The notes beneath the pieces are model-generated. The model was not told where the DNA came from and made no database searches. It saw only the letters and a list, made by a program, of their open reading frames with translations. A DNA stretch of 64,000 bases, from positions 310,001 to 374,000 of the forward strand of contig NZ_JADEVT010000001.1 in assembly GCF_030466625.1 (NCBI RefSeq), in the 5' to 3' direction. The DNA is from Nocardioides sp. ChNu-153. GTDB lineage: Bacteria > Actinomycetota > Actinomycetes > Propionibacteriales > Nocardioidaceae. Of the stretch, positions 54,381-63,297 are shown piece by piece. Position 1 is the first letter of the stretch, and each line of letters begins with the position of its first letter. The translations under genes and the position numbers were made by a program.

Positions 54381-55811
54381 GTGAGCTCAGCACTGCAGCC
54401 GGAACCCGTGGGCACCGCTCCGGCGAGCCTCAAGCGCAACACGATCGGCGCCTTCGGACTGACCTTCATGGTCGTGGCCGCGGCCGCCCCCCTGACGGCG
54501 ATGGCGTCGAACATCTCCCTCAGCCTCGCCTTCGGCGTCGGCGCCGGCACCGTCGGCCTGCTCGTCGTCGTGGCGGTCCTGCTGACCGTGTTCGCGACGG
54601 CGTACGTCGCGCTCAGCCGCCACGTCACCAACGCGGGGGCGTACTACGCGTTCATCGGCTTCGGGCTCGGTCGGGCCGTCGGCGCCGGAGCCGCGTTCGT
54701 CGCGACGGTCGCCTACAACATGGCGGCCGGCGGCATGATCGCCGCCACCGGCTACTTCGCCGACGTGACCGCCGTGTCCTACCTCGACGTCGACCTGCCC
54801 TGGTACCTCTACGGCGCGGTCGCGCTGGCGCTCACGGCGTACCTGGGCCGGCGGGGCGTCGACGTCGCGCAGCGGCTCACCACCGGTGTCTCGCTGCTGC
54901 AGTTCGCCGTCATCGTGGTGCTCGGCGTCGCCGTGCTCCTCGAGCGCCCCGGCTCGTGGGACCTGGGGGTGTTCACGCCCGGGCAGATGCTGGACGGCAA
55001 CATCGCGATGACGCTCGTCTTCTGCATCCTCTCCTTCGTCGGGTTCGAGGCCACGGCCATCTACGGCGAGGAGGCGAAGGCGGCCCGCCGCTCGATCCGG
55101 GTCGCCACCTACACCTCGATCGCGCTCCTCGTCGCCGTCTTCGTCTTCTCGACCTGGTCGATCGTCGCCGCCTACGACGACGTGCAGGCGGCCGCCGCGG
55201 CCGATCCGGGCTCCCTGGTCTTCCGCGCTGCCGACGCCTACCTCGGGTCGTGGTCCGGGGGCCTGCTCTCGGCGATGGTGACGATCAGCTTCCTCGCCGC
55301 CGGCGTCGCGTTCCACAACATGGCCGCGCGCTACCACTTCTCGCTCGGCCGCACGGGCCTGCTCCCGCGGGCCCTCGCGGCGACCCACCCGCGCTTCGGC
55401 ACGCCGCACCGCAGCAGCGCCCTGCAGATCGGCCTGTCCGTGCTGATGCTGGTGCCCTTCGCGGTCTCGGGGGCGGACCCGATCCTCAACCTCTTCCCGG
55501 CGGTCTCGGGCATCACGAGCATCTCGCTGACGTCGCTGATGATCGGCTGCTGCCTCAGCATCGTCGTCGCCGGACGCCGGGGCCTGCTGCCCGAGAGCCG
55601 GTGGGTGACGCTGGGCGCCCCGCTGGTCGCCGGCGCGGGCATGGTCGCCATCGTCGCCATCATCCTGGCCAACTACCAGGAGGTGACGGGCAGCTCGTCA
55701 CGCGTCATCGCCCTCATGCCGCTGCTGCCGCTGGCCGCCGGGCTGTACGGCGCGGTGGCCTACACGCTGCGCGCGCGGCGGGTCGGGGAGCTCGAGATCG
55801 ATGCATCCTGA
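54381..55811 (+). CDS. APC-family amino acid/polyamine permease
   Basis: 476 residues from GTG 54381 with AGAAGG upstream. Twelve transmembrane segments are expected; the first (GAFGLTFMVVAAAAPLTAMA) and the amphipathic helix 8 region (FVGFEATAIYGEEAKAARRSI) carry the APC substrate and Na-site marks. It should import an amino acid or amine. Its own doubled operator just upstream means it is controlled apart from, but in parallel with, the lyase gene. The next gene begins about 34 nt after its stop. Confidence 0.9.
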   Translation: MSSALQPEPVGTAPASLKRNTIGAFGLTFMVVAAAAPLTAMASNISLSLAFGVGAGTVGLLVVVAVLLTVFATAYVALSRHVTNAGAYYAFIGFGLGRAVGAGAAFVATVAYNMAAGGMIAATGYFADVTAVSYLDVDLPWYLYGAVALALTAYLGRRGVDVAQRLTTGVSLLQFAVIVVLGVAVLLERPGSWDLGVFTPGQMLDGNIAMTLVFCILSFVGFEATAIYGEEAKAARRSIRVATYTSIALLVAVFVFSTWSIVAAYDDVQAAAAADPGSLVFRAADAYLGSWSGGLLSAMVTISFLAAGVAFHNMAARYHFSLGRTGLLPRALAATHPRFGTPHRSSALQIGLSVLMLVPFAVSGADPILNLFPAVSGITSISLTSLMIGCCLSIVVAGRRGLLPESRWVTLGAPLVAGAGMVAIVAIILANYQEVTGSSSRVIALMPLLPLAAGLYGAVAYTLRARRVGELEIDAS

Positions 55812-55845
55812 GACGGCGCGTCCCGTCCACCCCCAGGAGGCCCCC

Positions 55846-56784
55846 GTGCACCCCGACGACCTGATGCCCCACCTCGACCTCGACGCACTGGTCGACCCCC
55901 ACCTCGTGGCGCCGCCCCCGGTCGAGGTGCTGCCCGGTGCGCGCAGCCACCTGCACCTGCGCTACGCGGTCGTGCAGGGCTGGCGCCCGCTGCAGCTCGA
56001 CCTGCACCTGCCCGCCGTACCGGGGGAGGAGGGTCGGCCCTGGCCCGTGGTCGTCCACGTCCACGGCGGCTCCTTCCTCGCCGGCGTGCCGGCGATGGGG
56101 CCCTGGGTGACCCTGCCGGCCCGGGGGGTCGCGGTGGCGTCGGTGTCCTACCGCCTGGCGGGCGAGGCACCCTTCCCCGCCGCCGTCGAGGACGTGCGCG
56201 CCGCCGTCGCCTGGGTGGCCGACAACGCGGACCGGTTCGGCCTCGACCCCGGGCGCGTGGCGTTGTGGGGGTCCTCGGCCGGCGGCTACCTGGCCGCGCT
56301 CGTCGGGATCACCGGCGCCGACCCGGTGGGGCGCCCGGTCGGTGGCCTGTCGCGCCCGGACCCGTCCCCCTGGCCGCGCGTCGCTGCCGTGGTGGCGCAA
56401 CACCCCGTCACCGACCCCGCTGCGCTGCGGGCGGACGCCGAGCACACGACGCCCGACGAGGTCGACGCGCTCGAGGCGGTCATGGCCCGCTTCTTCGACC
56501 AGACGTCGCCCGCGCCGACGGCGCTGGAGGCGCACCTGGCCCGGCGGCGCGAGGCGGGCCACGACGTGCCGCCGTTCCTGGTGGCGCACGGCGACGCCGA
56601 CCGCCGCGTCGGGCTCGGCCAGTCGCGCCGGCTGATCGACGCGCTGCACGCGCACGGCGTGCCCGCCGAGCTGGTGGTCGTGCCCGGCGCCGACCACGGG
56701 GCCCCCGAGTTCTCCGCCGAGCCGCTCGTCGCCCGGGTGCTCGATTTCCTCACCTCCCGGTGGGACCGCGGGGGAGCGCCCTGA
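55846..56784 (+). CDS. Alpha/beta hydrolase (carboxylesterase/formamidase-like)
   Basis: 312 residues from GTG 55846, which has AGGAGG 5 nt upstream; ATG 55801 in frame would overlap the permease and lacks a ribosome site. Oxyanion motif HVHGGSFLAG at 71-80, nucleophile Ser144 in WGSSAGGY, late Asp in AHGDADRRVG and His in GADHGAPEF. This is the HGG/GxSxG esterase group related to hormone-sensitive lipase and kynurenine formamidase. It would cleave an ester or amide of the imported compound. Confidence 0.87.
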   Translation: MHPDDLMPHLDLDALVDPHLVAPPPVEVLPGARSHLHLRYAVVQGWRPLQLDLHLPAVPGEEGRPWPVVVHVHGGSFLAGVPAMGPWVTLPARGVAVASVSYRLAGEAPFPAAVEDVRAAVAWVADNADRFGLDPGRVALWGSSAGGYLAALVGITGADPVGRPVGGLSRPDPSPWPRVAAVVAQHPVTDPAALRADAEHTTPDEVDALEAVMARFFDQTSPAPTALEAHLARRREAGHDVPPFLVAHGDADRRVGLGQSRRLIDALHAHGVPAELVVVPGADHGAPEFSAEPLVARVLDFLTSRWDRGGAP

Positions 56785-56846
56785 GCGCCGCCGCCCCCGA
56801 CGGGGCCGCCCCGACCCACGACCGCACCCACCCCGCAAGGAAGACC

Positions 56847-57959
56847 ATGGACGTCCTCATCTCCGGCGCCAGCATCGCCGGCCTCACCACGGCTCACTGG
56901 CTCGCCCGCCACGGCCACCACGTCACGGTCGTCGAGCGCTCCGACGGCCTGCGCAGCGGCGGCGTCTCGATCGACGTGCGCGAGGAGGCGGTCGAGGTCG
57001 CCCGCGCGATGGGCATCTGGGAGGACGTGCGGCGCCTGCGCGTGCCGCACGACGACGTCTACCGCTTCGTCGACGAGTCGGGCGCCACGCAGGCCGAGCT
57101 CCGGCCCGCCGCGGACGTCTACGACAACACCGAGGACGTCGAGATCTCCCGCGACGTCCTCGCCGACCTGCTGCGGGCGGCGGTGCCCGACGACGTGGAC
57201 TTCCGCTTCGACACGTGGATCACCGCGATCACCACCGCGCCCGACGGAGGGCGCGCGGTGACGCTCGACGACGGCAGCGTCCTCGTCGTCGACCTCGTGG
57301 TCGGCGCCGACGGCATGCACTCGGCGGTGCGCGAGCTCGTCTTCGGTCCCGAGCGGCAGTTCGTGCACCACCTCGGCCTCTACGTCTCCATCGCCAAGCG
57401 CTGCCGCTCGGTGGGCGTCGCGACCGGCTCCGAGGTGCTCAACACCCCGGGACGCATGGTGATGCTCCGCAGCGACGGCACCTCGACGTCGGCGCTGCTG
57501 GGCTTCCGTTCGGAGTGGCTCGAGCACGACTTCCGCGACGTCGCGGCCCAGCGGGAGATCGTGCGCCGCGCGTTCGCCGGGATGGAGGGCTGGGTCGCGC
57601 CCGAGGCCGTGGCCGAGGTCGTCGGCGCCGAGGACTTCTACTTCGACTCCGTCAGCCAGATCCGCATGCCGTCGTGGACCGGCGAGCGCACCGCGCTCGT
57701 CGGCGACGCGGGCTACTGCGCCTCGTTCTTCTCCGGCATGGGTACGACGCTCGCGATGGTCGGCGCCCGCGCCCTGGCCGAGGCGCTCGAGGAGGCACCC
57801 GGCGTGCCCGCCGCACTGCGCGCGTACGACCAGCGCATGCGCCCGATCGTCGAGCGCGCGCAGGCGATCGCCGACCAGGGTGCGGCCCTGCTGTTCCCCA
57901 CCACGCGTGAGGCCATCGAGGAGCGCAACGCCGCGCTCCGCGCCGCCGCGCCCGCCTGA
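56847..57959 (+). CDS. FAD-dependent monooxygenase (class A flavoprotein hydroxylase)
   Basis: 370 residues, ATG 56847 with AAGGAAG upstream. FAD dinucleotide motif GASIAG at 7-12, the DG-type motif LVVGADGMHSAVRE, and GDAGYCASFFSGMGTTLAMVGA near 285-305. It uses NAD(P)H and oxygen to hydroxylate or oxidise an organic substrate and is most like the enzymes acting on aromatic or polyketide rings. In this block it probably modifies the substrate handled by the hydrolase and dehydrogenase. Confidence 0.88.
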   Translation: MDVLISGASIAGLTTAHWLARHGHHVTVVERSDGLRSGGVSIDVREEAVEVARAMGIWEDVRRLRVPHDDVYRFVDESGATQAELRPAADVYDNTEDVEISRDVLADLLRAAVPDDVDFRFDTWITAITTAPDGGRAVTLDDGSVLVVDLVVGADGMHSAVRELVFGPERQFVHHLGLYVSIAKRCRSVGVATGSEVLNTPGRMVMLRSDGTSTSALLGFRSEWLEHDFRDVAAQREIVRRAFAGMEGWVAPEAVAEVVGAEDFYFDSVSQIRMPSWTGERTALVGDAGYCASFFSGMGTTLAMVGARALAEALEEAPGVPAALRAYDQRMRPIVERAQAIADQGAALLFPTTREAIEERNAALRAAAPA

Positions 57960-58036
57960 CCCACGCCACCCGACCGCCCCCCCCGAGCCACCACCCCACC
58001 ACCCCGCCCCCACCCGTCCGCGAGAGGACATCCGTC

Positions 58037-59155
58037 ATGCCCCCGACCGCCACCGCGACCCCGTTGCCCGCCACCGGCGAGCACCTGCCGGACCCGTTCG
58101 GGTCCGAGCAGCTCATCACCTGTGCCGACCCGGCCACCGGCCTGCGCGCCGTGATCGCCGTCGACAGCACCGCGCTGGGGCCGGGGCTCGGTGGTGTGCG
58201 GATGCGGGCCTACCCGTCCTTCTGGGACGGAGCGTTCGAGGCGCAGCGCCTCGCCCGGGCCATGACGTGGAAGAACGCCCTGGCCGGCCTGCCGTACGGC
58301 GGGGCCAAGTCGGTGATCATCGACGACGGTGACCGGAGCCGGCGTACCGAGCGGCTCGTGCGGTTCGGCGAGCTGGTGGCCCGCCTGGGCGGCGCCTACC
58401 TGCCGGGGGTCGACATGGGCACCACCACCGCCGACCTGGCGCTGATGGCGTCGGTGGGTGCGCCGTCGACCTGCGCGAGCGACGACCCCTCGCCGTGGAC
58501 GGCGCTGGGCGTCTTCCACGCCGTCTGCGCCGCGGCCGAGCACCGGCTCGGCTCGGACGGGGTCACCGGGGTGGACGTCGTCGTGCAGGGCGTGGGCAAC
58601 GTCGGGGCCGCCCTCGCGCGCCTCCTCGCCGAGGCCGGTGCCCGGGTGACCGTCACCGACATCGACGCCGATCGTGCGGCGCGTGTCGCCCGCGAGGTCG
58701 ACGGCCGGGCCATCCCGGTCGACCGGGCGCTGAGCGAGCCGACCGACGTCCTCGCGCCCTGCGCCGCGGCCCGGGTCGTCACCCGCGCGGCGATCCCGCA
58801 CCTGGGCTGCCGCATCGTCGCCGGCGGCGCGAACGACACCCTCGAGGACGACGGGTGCGCCGACGAGCTCGAGGCCGCCGGGATCCTCTACGTGCCCGAC
58901 TTCGTGGCCAACGCGGGCGGCGTGGTCCACATCCACTCCCTCACCGCGGGCTGGGACGACGACCGGCTGCACGGGGCGCTCGCCGGCATCGGGGCGCGGG
59001 TCACGAGCATCCTCGACGACGCCCGGGCCGCCGGCACGACCCCGCTCGCGGCCGCGCACGCGCAGGCGCGTGCCATCGTCACGGACGCCCGCACCCGCCC
59101 CGCGGACCACGACGACCACGACGACCACCACCACCGGAGGAGCAGCGACCGATGA
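58037..59155 (+). CDS. Leu/Val/Phe-type amino acid dehydrogenase with His/Asp-rich tail
   Basis: 372 residues, ATG with GAGAGGA upstream. The N-terminal domain has GLGGVRMR, WKNALAGLPYGGAKSVI with catalytic lysines Lys79 and Lys91; the Rossmann segment is VVVQGVGNVGAALARLLAEAGA. It would oxidatively deaminate a neutral L-amino acid to a 2-keto acid with NAD. The C-terminus carries a run of Asp and His (DHDDHDDHHH), not part of the family, perhaps metal-binding. Overlaps the cupin gene by 4 nt. Confidence 0.87.
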   Translation: MPPTATATPLPATGEHLPDPFGSEQLITCADPATGLRAVIAVDSTALGPGLGGVRMRAYPSFWDGAFEAQRLARAMTWKNALAGLPYGGAKSVIIDDGDRSRRTERLVRFGELVARLGGAYLPGVDMGTTTADLALMASVGAPSTCASDDPSPWTALGVFHAVCAAAEHRLGSDGVTGVDVVVQGVGNVGAALARLLAEAGARVTVTDIDADRAARVAREVDGRAIPVDRALSEPTDVLAPCAAARVVTRAAIPHLGCRIVAGGANDTLEDDGCADELEAAGILYVPDFVANAGGVVHIHSLTAGWDDDRLHGALAGIGARVTSILDDARAAGTTPLAAAHAQARAIVTDARTRPADHDDHDDHHHRRSSDR

Positions 59156-59568
59156 GCGAGACCACCAAGAAGCCCGCGCCCGGCCAGACCGAGGGCGCCG
59201 ACGTCGGCCCGACCTTCGACCCGGCCGACTACGCCGACGAGCTGCGCGACGTGCGCGAGAACCGCGCGATCGGCACCCGGGTGTGGTTCGAGAACGACCG
59301 CGTCCAGGTCTGGGACCTGTCGCTGCAGCCCGGCGAGCGGCTGCCCTTCCACTGCCACGACCAGGACTACTTCTGGACCGTGACGGACCCCGGACGCGTG
59401 CTGCAGCGCTACGACGACGGCACGAGCCGCGTCGTCGACGTCGAGGTCGGCCACACCAACTTCCTGACCTACGCCGGCGACCAGTGCACGGTGCACGACC
59501 TGGAGAACGTGGGCGACACGTTCGTGCGGTGCGTGACCGTCGTGCTCAAGGACCCCGCCGGCTCCTGA
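59152..59568 (+). CDS. Small cupin-domain protein
   Basis: 138 residues from ATG 59152 (ATGA overlap). A single cupin fold: the first motif reads LQPGERLPFHCHDQDYFWTV with metal-ligand His residues, the second includes GDQCTVHDLENVGD. It could be a metal-dependent dioxygenase or isomerase, or bind a small effector. As last gene of the GntR-associated block it probably helps process the product of the monooxygenase or dehydrogenase. A hairpin overlapping the stop ends the unit. Confidence 0.83.
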   Translation: MSETTKKPAPGQTEGADVGPTFDPADYADELRDVRENRAIGTRVWFENDRVQVWDLSLQPGERLPFHCHDQDYFWTVTDPGRVLQRYDDGTSRVVDVEVGHTNFLTYAGDQCTVHDLENVGDTFVRCVTVVLKDPAGS

Positions 59569-59590
59569 GCGGGGGCCGCGGTTCCCGCTC
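59567..59590 (+). terminator. Terminator-like hairpin after the cupin gene
   Basis: GAGCGGG at 59567-59573 pairs perfectly with CCCGCTC at 59584-59590, with a 10-nt loop; the stem begins inside the cupin stop codon. No T-run. Confidence 0.55.
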
Positions 59591-59646
59591 GTCGCCGGCG
59601 GCCGGCTGGAAGGATGTGCCGCTCGTGAGCTGAGGGAGGTGCGGCG

Positions 59647-61068
59647 GTGCTGCTGCTGGTCCGGGCAGGTCAGGCGGAGGTCGCGGAGACGCTCGACCGC
59701 GCCCGCGTCGAGGGGTCCGTGGCCCCGACGGGTGCCGGGGGGTGGACGCTGGCCTGGTGCGACCACGGCGCGCTGGACCTCTTCGCCGCCCGCACCGACG
59801 TCGTCGGGTTCTGGGACGTGTCCGAGGAGCGCGACCCCGACGAGGCGGGCTCCGCGGGCCGTCGGTCACGGCGGCGCCGCGGCGACGGCGGCGACCAGGG
59901 CGAGGACTTCGAGGCGAGCCTCGTCGCCGTGGTCGCCGGGCCGGCGGGGCGCGCGACGTACCGCACCGACGGCGAGCGCACCGCGGGCGACCTCCGCGCC
60001 GTCGCCGAGGCACTGACGGCGCTGTTCGGCGTGCGGGCCAAGCCGCCGGTGCGGCCGACGCCGGTGCCGCTGACGCCGCGGGAGGAGAAGCGGATCGCGC
60101 GCTGGGAGGCGCGGCGGGCGCGCCGCCACCCGCAGCCGCCGGCGCCCGACCCGCGCACCGACCCCACCGGGGCGGTGGCGGCCGCGTTCGGCCGCAGCCA
60201 CGGCTGGGTGGACGAGCTCGTCGAGGCGCTCGAGGAGCTGCTCGAGCTGCCCGCCCTCGAGTCGGCGCCCATCGAGCGGGTCGTCGTGCTCCGCCGTGGC
60301 GACGAGCAGGGCGCGCGCATGGGGGCACGGATCGCGGCGAACATCACCGGCCCGGTGCGCATCACGCCGCTGGGGGAGGGGTGGCAGGCGCTGGAGCCGA
60401 CGACGACCACCGAGGTCGACGAGCTCTTCACCGCGCTGGCGGGCGTCGTCGCGGCGGCGGGCCCGCGTCGTACGCCGGTGCTCGCCCTGTGGCGCGACGC
60501 CGACGGCTCGTGCGGGGTCGACGTGGCGCACGGGGACCGCGCGTTCGCGCGCTCCAGCTGGGGGACGGGCTGGCGCGAGGTCGGCCCGCGGGACACCGGG
60601 ACGGCCGACGACGTCGCGGCGTTCCTGGCCCACCAGGTCGCAGGGGAGGGGGCGCACGACCTCGACATGGTCGCGCTGCGGGCGCTGATGCGCGCCGACG
60701 AGCGCCGGGGCGACCCGCTGGTCGAGCTCGTCGAGCTCCTCGGCCTGCCGCCGGAGGGCCTGGCGATCCTCGACCGCACCGTCGCCCCGGACCCGGACGC
60801 CGAGGTCGTCACCGCCGCGGGGTTCTGGCGCACCTGGAGTGAGGGGGTGCGGGACGACGCGGGCTACGAGCCGTTCTTCGCCCGGCCCGTGCGGGTCGCG
60901 GGCGCGTGGCTCAGTGTGGTCGGCGCGCTGCTCCTCCTGCTGCTGGCCGTCGTCATGGTCGGCACCGTGGTGACCGACGGCGCGTTCGTCGACGAGGAGG
61001 GTGTGTCGACGGTCGACTGGGCGTTTGCGGCGCTGTCGGTCGTGCTGTTCCTGTCGCCGCGGTGGTGA
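59647..61068 (+). CDS. Uncharacterised protein with C-terminal membrane segments
   Basis: 473 residues, GTG with GAGGGAGG upstream. The soluble part contains an Arg-rich patch near 72-80 (GRRSRRRRG), a Pro/Arg-rich linker near 130-165, and a second alpha/beta region with RVVVLRRGDEQGARMGARIAA. The end has a hydrophobic helix at about 422-442 and a second short one at the C-terminus. I do not recognise the family. It is flanked by terminator-like sequence upstream and a convergent FUSC gene downstream, so it is probably transcribed alone. Confidence 0.7.
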   Translation: MLLLVRAGQAEVAETLDRARVEGSVAPTGAGGWTLAWCDHGALDLFAARTDVVGFWDVSEERDPDEAGSAGRRSRRRRGDGGDQGEDFEASLVAVVAGPAGRATYRTDGERTAGDLRAVAEALTALFGVRAKPPVRPTPVPLTPREEKRIARWEARRARRHPQPPAPDPRTDPTGAVAAAFGRSHGWVDELVEALEELLELPALESAPIERVVVLRRGDEQGARMGARIAANITGPVRITPLGEGWQALEPTTTTEVDELFTALAGVVAAAGPRRTPVLALWRDADGSCGVDVAHGDRAFARSSWGTGWREVGPRDTGTADDVAAFLAHQVAGEGAHDLDMVALRALMRADERRGDPLVELVELLGLPPEGLAILDRTVAPDPDAEVVTAAGFWRTWSEGVRDDAGYEPFFARPVRVAGAWLSVVGALLLLLLAVVMVGTVVTDGAFVDEEGVSTVDWAFAALSVVLFLSPRW

Positions 61069-61115
61069 CGCGGCGGCGGTTCCGTCGGCTCCGGCGTACC
61101 TGAGCGGGCGGGGCG

Positions 61116-62210
61116 TCAGGCGCTCGGTCGCGCGCCCCGGTCGGACGGCGCGATCGTCGCGAGCGCGCGGCGCATGGCGACGACGAGGCTGCCGGCGGCG
61201 AAGTACTCCGCGTCGGTCTCGCGGCGCATCTCCTGGATGTCGGCGGCGAGCCGTTCGAGGGTGGCGCGGGCGGTGTCGTGGGCCTCGGGGTCGGCCTTGG
61301 CGTCGTCGACGGAGCGCAGCGCGTCGGCCAGCGCGGTGAGGGCGCGGGCGGCGCCGGGGCGCAGCTCGGGGCCGAGCACGACGTGCTCGTTGGCGGCGTG
61401 CTCGTTCTCGGCGAGCAGCTCGGTGACGCCCTCGACCTGGAAGGCGAGGTTGTCGAGCGCGCGGCCCTGGTCGAGGGTGCGCTCGGCGCTGGTGCGCCAG
61501 CGTGGGGCGCGCCAGTTGGCCTGCTGGGCCTCGGTGGCGCGGGCGACGAGGTCCTGCATGCGGCGGGTCTGCTGGCTGAGGTCGCGCCGGCGGCTCGCCC
61601 ACTCCTCGGGGCGGGGCAGCGGTTCCTGGCTCAGCCCGTCGGCGAGGTCGTCGAGCTGCCCGGCCAGCTCGGTGCGCAGCGCGTCCTGGGCCGCGGCCGT
61701 GGAGACGAGCGGCAGCTGCGGGAAGGCGGCGTTGACGACGACGCCGATGGCCGCGCCGACCGTGGTGAGCCCGAGGTAGCCGAGCACGTAGTGCCACGGG
61801 TCCTCCCGCCCGATGATGAGCACGAAGAGCGCGGAGATGGGCACCCAGCTCGCCATGGTGCCGAGCCGCGGCCACGAGGTGAGCATGCTGCCGACGCCGA
61901 CGACGAGGGCGAGGGCGAGCAGCTGCGGCAGGTCGCTCAACATGGCGGCGGCCGCCAGCGTCGCCCCGAGACCGATGGCGACGACCGACTGCAGGGTGGC
62001 GCGCACCGACTGGGCCACGGTGGTGGAGACCGAGACGACGGCGCCCAGCGGCGCGTAGTAGGCGTAGTCGTCGGCCACGTCGCCCCACGGCTGCACGACC
62101 AGCCAGGCGATCACCGCCGCCAGTGCCGCCTTCGCGGCGACGGTGAGGGCGGGGCGGTGGGCGAGGGTGCGCGTCAGCGCGCGGCGGGGCTCGAGGTCGT
62201 GCACGAGCAC
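61116..62210 (-). CDS. FUSC/aromatic acid exporter-family membrane protein
   Basis: 364 residues, GTG start 3 nt after the stop of the upstream gene, with no ribosome site, so translation is probably coupled. Five to six transmembrane segments fill 20-165 (ALTVAAKAALAAVIAWLVVQP, PLGAVVSVSTTVAQSVRATLQSVV typical of FUSC). The remaining 200 residues form a long helical cytoplasmic domain rich in Arg and Glu. Relatives export aromatic acids such as hydroxybenzoates; the substrate here is unknown. Confidence 0.85.
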   Translation of the reverse strand: MLVHDLEPRRALTRTLAHRPALTVAAKAALAAVIAWLVVQPWGDVADDYAYYAPLGAVVSVSTTVAQSVRATLQSVVAIGLGATLAAAAMLSDLPQLLALALVVGVGSMLTSWPRLGTMASWVPISALFVLIIGREDPWHYVLGYLGLTTVGAAIGVVVNAAFPQLPLVSTAAAQDALRTELAGQLDDLADGLSQEPLPRPEEWASRRRDLSQQTRRMQDLVARATEAQQANWRAPRWRTSAERTLDQGRALDNLAFQVEGVTELLAENEHAANEHVVLGPELRPGAARALTALADALRSVDDAKADPEAHDTARATLERLAADIQEMRRETDAEYFAAGSLVVAMRRALATIAPSDRGARPSA

Positions 62211-62213
62211 CGG

Positions 62214-62798
62214 TTACCCGTGCGCGCGTTCGAAGACGTGCATCGTGACGTCCTCCCACGGCACCGCCCCGGCGAAGCCCGGCGCGGCGTCGCCCTGCAA
62301 CCGGAGCACGGACGCGAGGGCCGCGTTGCACAGGTCGAGCCAGTTCTCGGGGTCGACGGCGAGCTGCTCCTCGAAGGGGTCGGGCGTCCCGCGGTCACGC
62401 ACGACGCCGGCCACGGCGTTGACCGAGAAGCAGCGGGCCAGCTCGCCCGACGCCCAGCGCCCGTAGGCGAACATGTCGTTGACGGAGGCCGCGGTGAGCA
62501 GCCGCACGTCCGGCCACTCCGTGAGCTTGCGGTAGCGCGCGTGGAGGATGCCGGGGTCGTAGAGGTGGGCGTCCCGGGTCGCGACGAGCACCCCGGACTC
62601 GAACACGCCGACCACCGGCGTCCCCCGGGGCGGGAAGGCGGTCTGCAGCAGCGGTCGGCTCTGCGTCAGCTGGTGGGGAGTGCGGGGGAACAGCCGCTGC
62701 ACCACCGCGGCGGCGTCCGCCTCGGCCCCCTCCGAGGGGCGCGACAGGTCGAGGGCGCCGTCGCGCGAGAGGGCGAGGAGCGAGAAGCTGAGACCCAT
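62214..62798 (-). CDS. Uncharacterised actinobacterial protein (DUF6928-like)
   Basis: 194 residues, ATG preceded by TAGGAT 6 nt upstream (leaderless). The start GLSFSLLALSRDGALDLSRP and the later FPPRGTPVVGVFESGVLVATRDAHLYDP are reminiscent of the DUF6928 group, but I am not sure of the match. It is soluble, with no signal peptide, and its stop is 3 nt from the FUSC exporter gene, so the two probably share a transcript. Function unknown. Confidence 0.72.
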   Translation of the reverse strand: MGLSFSLLALSRDGALDLSRPSEGAEADAAAVVQRLFPRTPHQLTQSRPLLQTAFPPRGTPVVGVFESGVLVATRDAHLYDPGILHARYRKLTEWPDVRLLTAASVNDMFAYGRWASGELARCFSVNAVAGVVRDRGTPDPFEEQLAVDPENWLDLCNAALASVLRLQGDAAPGFAGAVPWEDVTMHVFERAHG

Positions 62799-62804
62799 GG
62801 CGGG

Positions 62805-62810
62805 ATCCTA
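62805..62810 (-). promoter_or_regulatory. -10 box (TAGGAT) for the DUF6928-like/FUSC operon
   Basis: Read on the minus strand, TAGGAT ends 6 nt before ATG 62798, again implying a leaderless transcript. Confidence 0.6.
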
Positions 62811-62883
62811 GGCACGGCGGGTGGCCCGGGTCTCCGCGTCCGCCGCGCGGTGACCCTTGACGCCGCACTTCGTTTTTACAAGC

Positions 62884-63297
62884 ATGTTCCGCATGAGCCT
62901 CTTCATCACCTGCCCGGTCGAGAACGTCGAACGCGCAACCGCCTTCTACGGCGCTCTCGGGTGGATCCGCAACGCCGAGATGTCCGACCACAACGTCTCG
63001 TGCTTCGAGATCGCACCCGGGCAGTACGTCATGCTCGGGAGCCGCGAGATGTACGCCAGCGTCGGCGGCGTCGAGGAGCTGGTCGGCGGGGTCGACACGC
63101 CGTCGAAGGTCACGGTCTCCTTCGACCTCGGCAGCCGGGAGGCCGTCGACGAGCTCGTCGAGCGGGCCGGGGCCGCCGGCGGACGGATCGGCGGCACCGA
63201 CGACTACCCCTTCATGTACCAGCGCCAGTTCGATGACCCCGACGGCTACCACTACTCGCCGTTCTGGATGAAGCCGGACGCCGACGCGACTGCATGA
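62884..63297 (+). CDS. VOC-family (glyoxalase/bleomycin resistance-like) protein
   Basis: 137 residues from ATG 62884; ATG 62893 is three codons later and equally possible. The beta-alpha-beta-beta-beta modules begin MSLFITCPVENVERATAFYGALGW and end with FDDPDGYHYSPFWM, which carries the usual DPDG/E region; metal ligands are incomplete. It resembles the PhnB-like and YaeR-like single-domain members used in detoxification or drug binding. The stop overlaps the HxlR regulator start (ATGA), so the pair is probably self-regulated. Confidence 0.85.
   Translation: MFRMSLFITCPVENVERATAFYGALGWIRNAEMSDHNVSCFEIAPGQYVMLGSREMYASVGGVEELVGGVDTPSKVTVSFDLGSREAVDELVERAGAAGGRIGGTDDYPFMYQRQFDDPDGYHYSPFWMKPDADATA

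Noticed and set aside
55799-55812. A further GCATCC copy of the GntR operator at the start of the hydrolase region
   Set aside because: Only GATGCATCC matches, the right arm CAAT is missing, and it lies in the permease coding end; probably chance.
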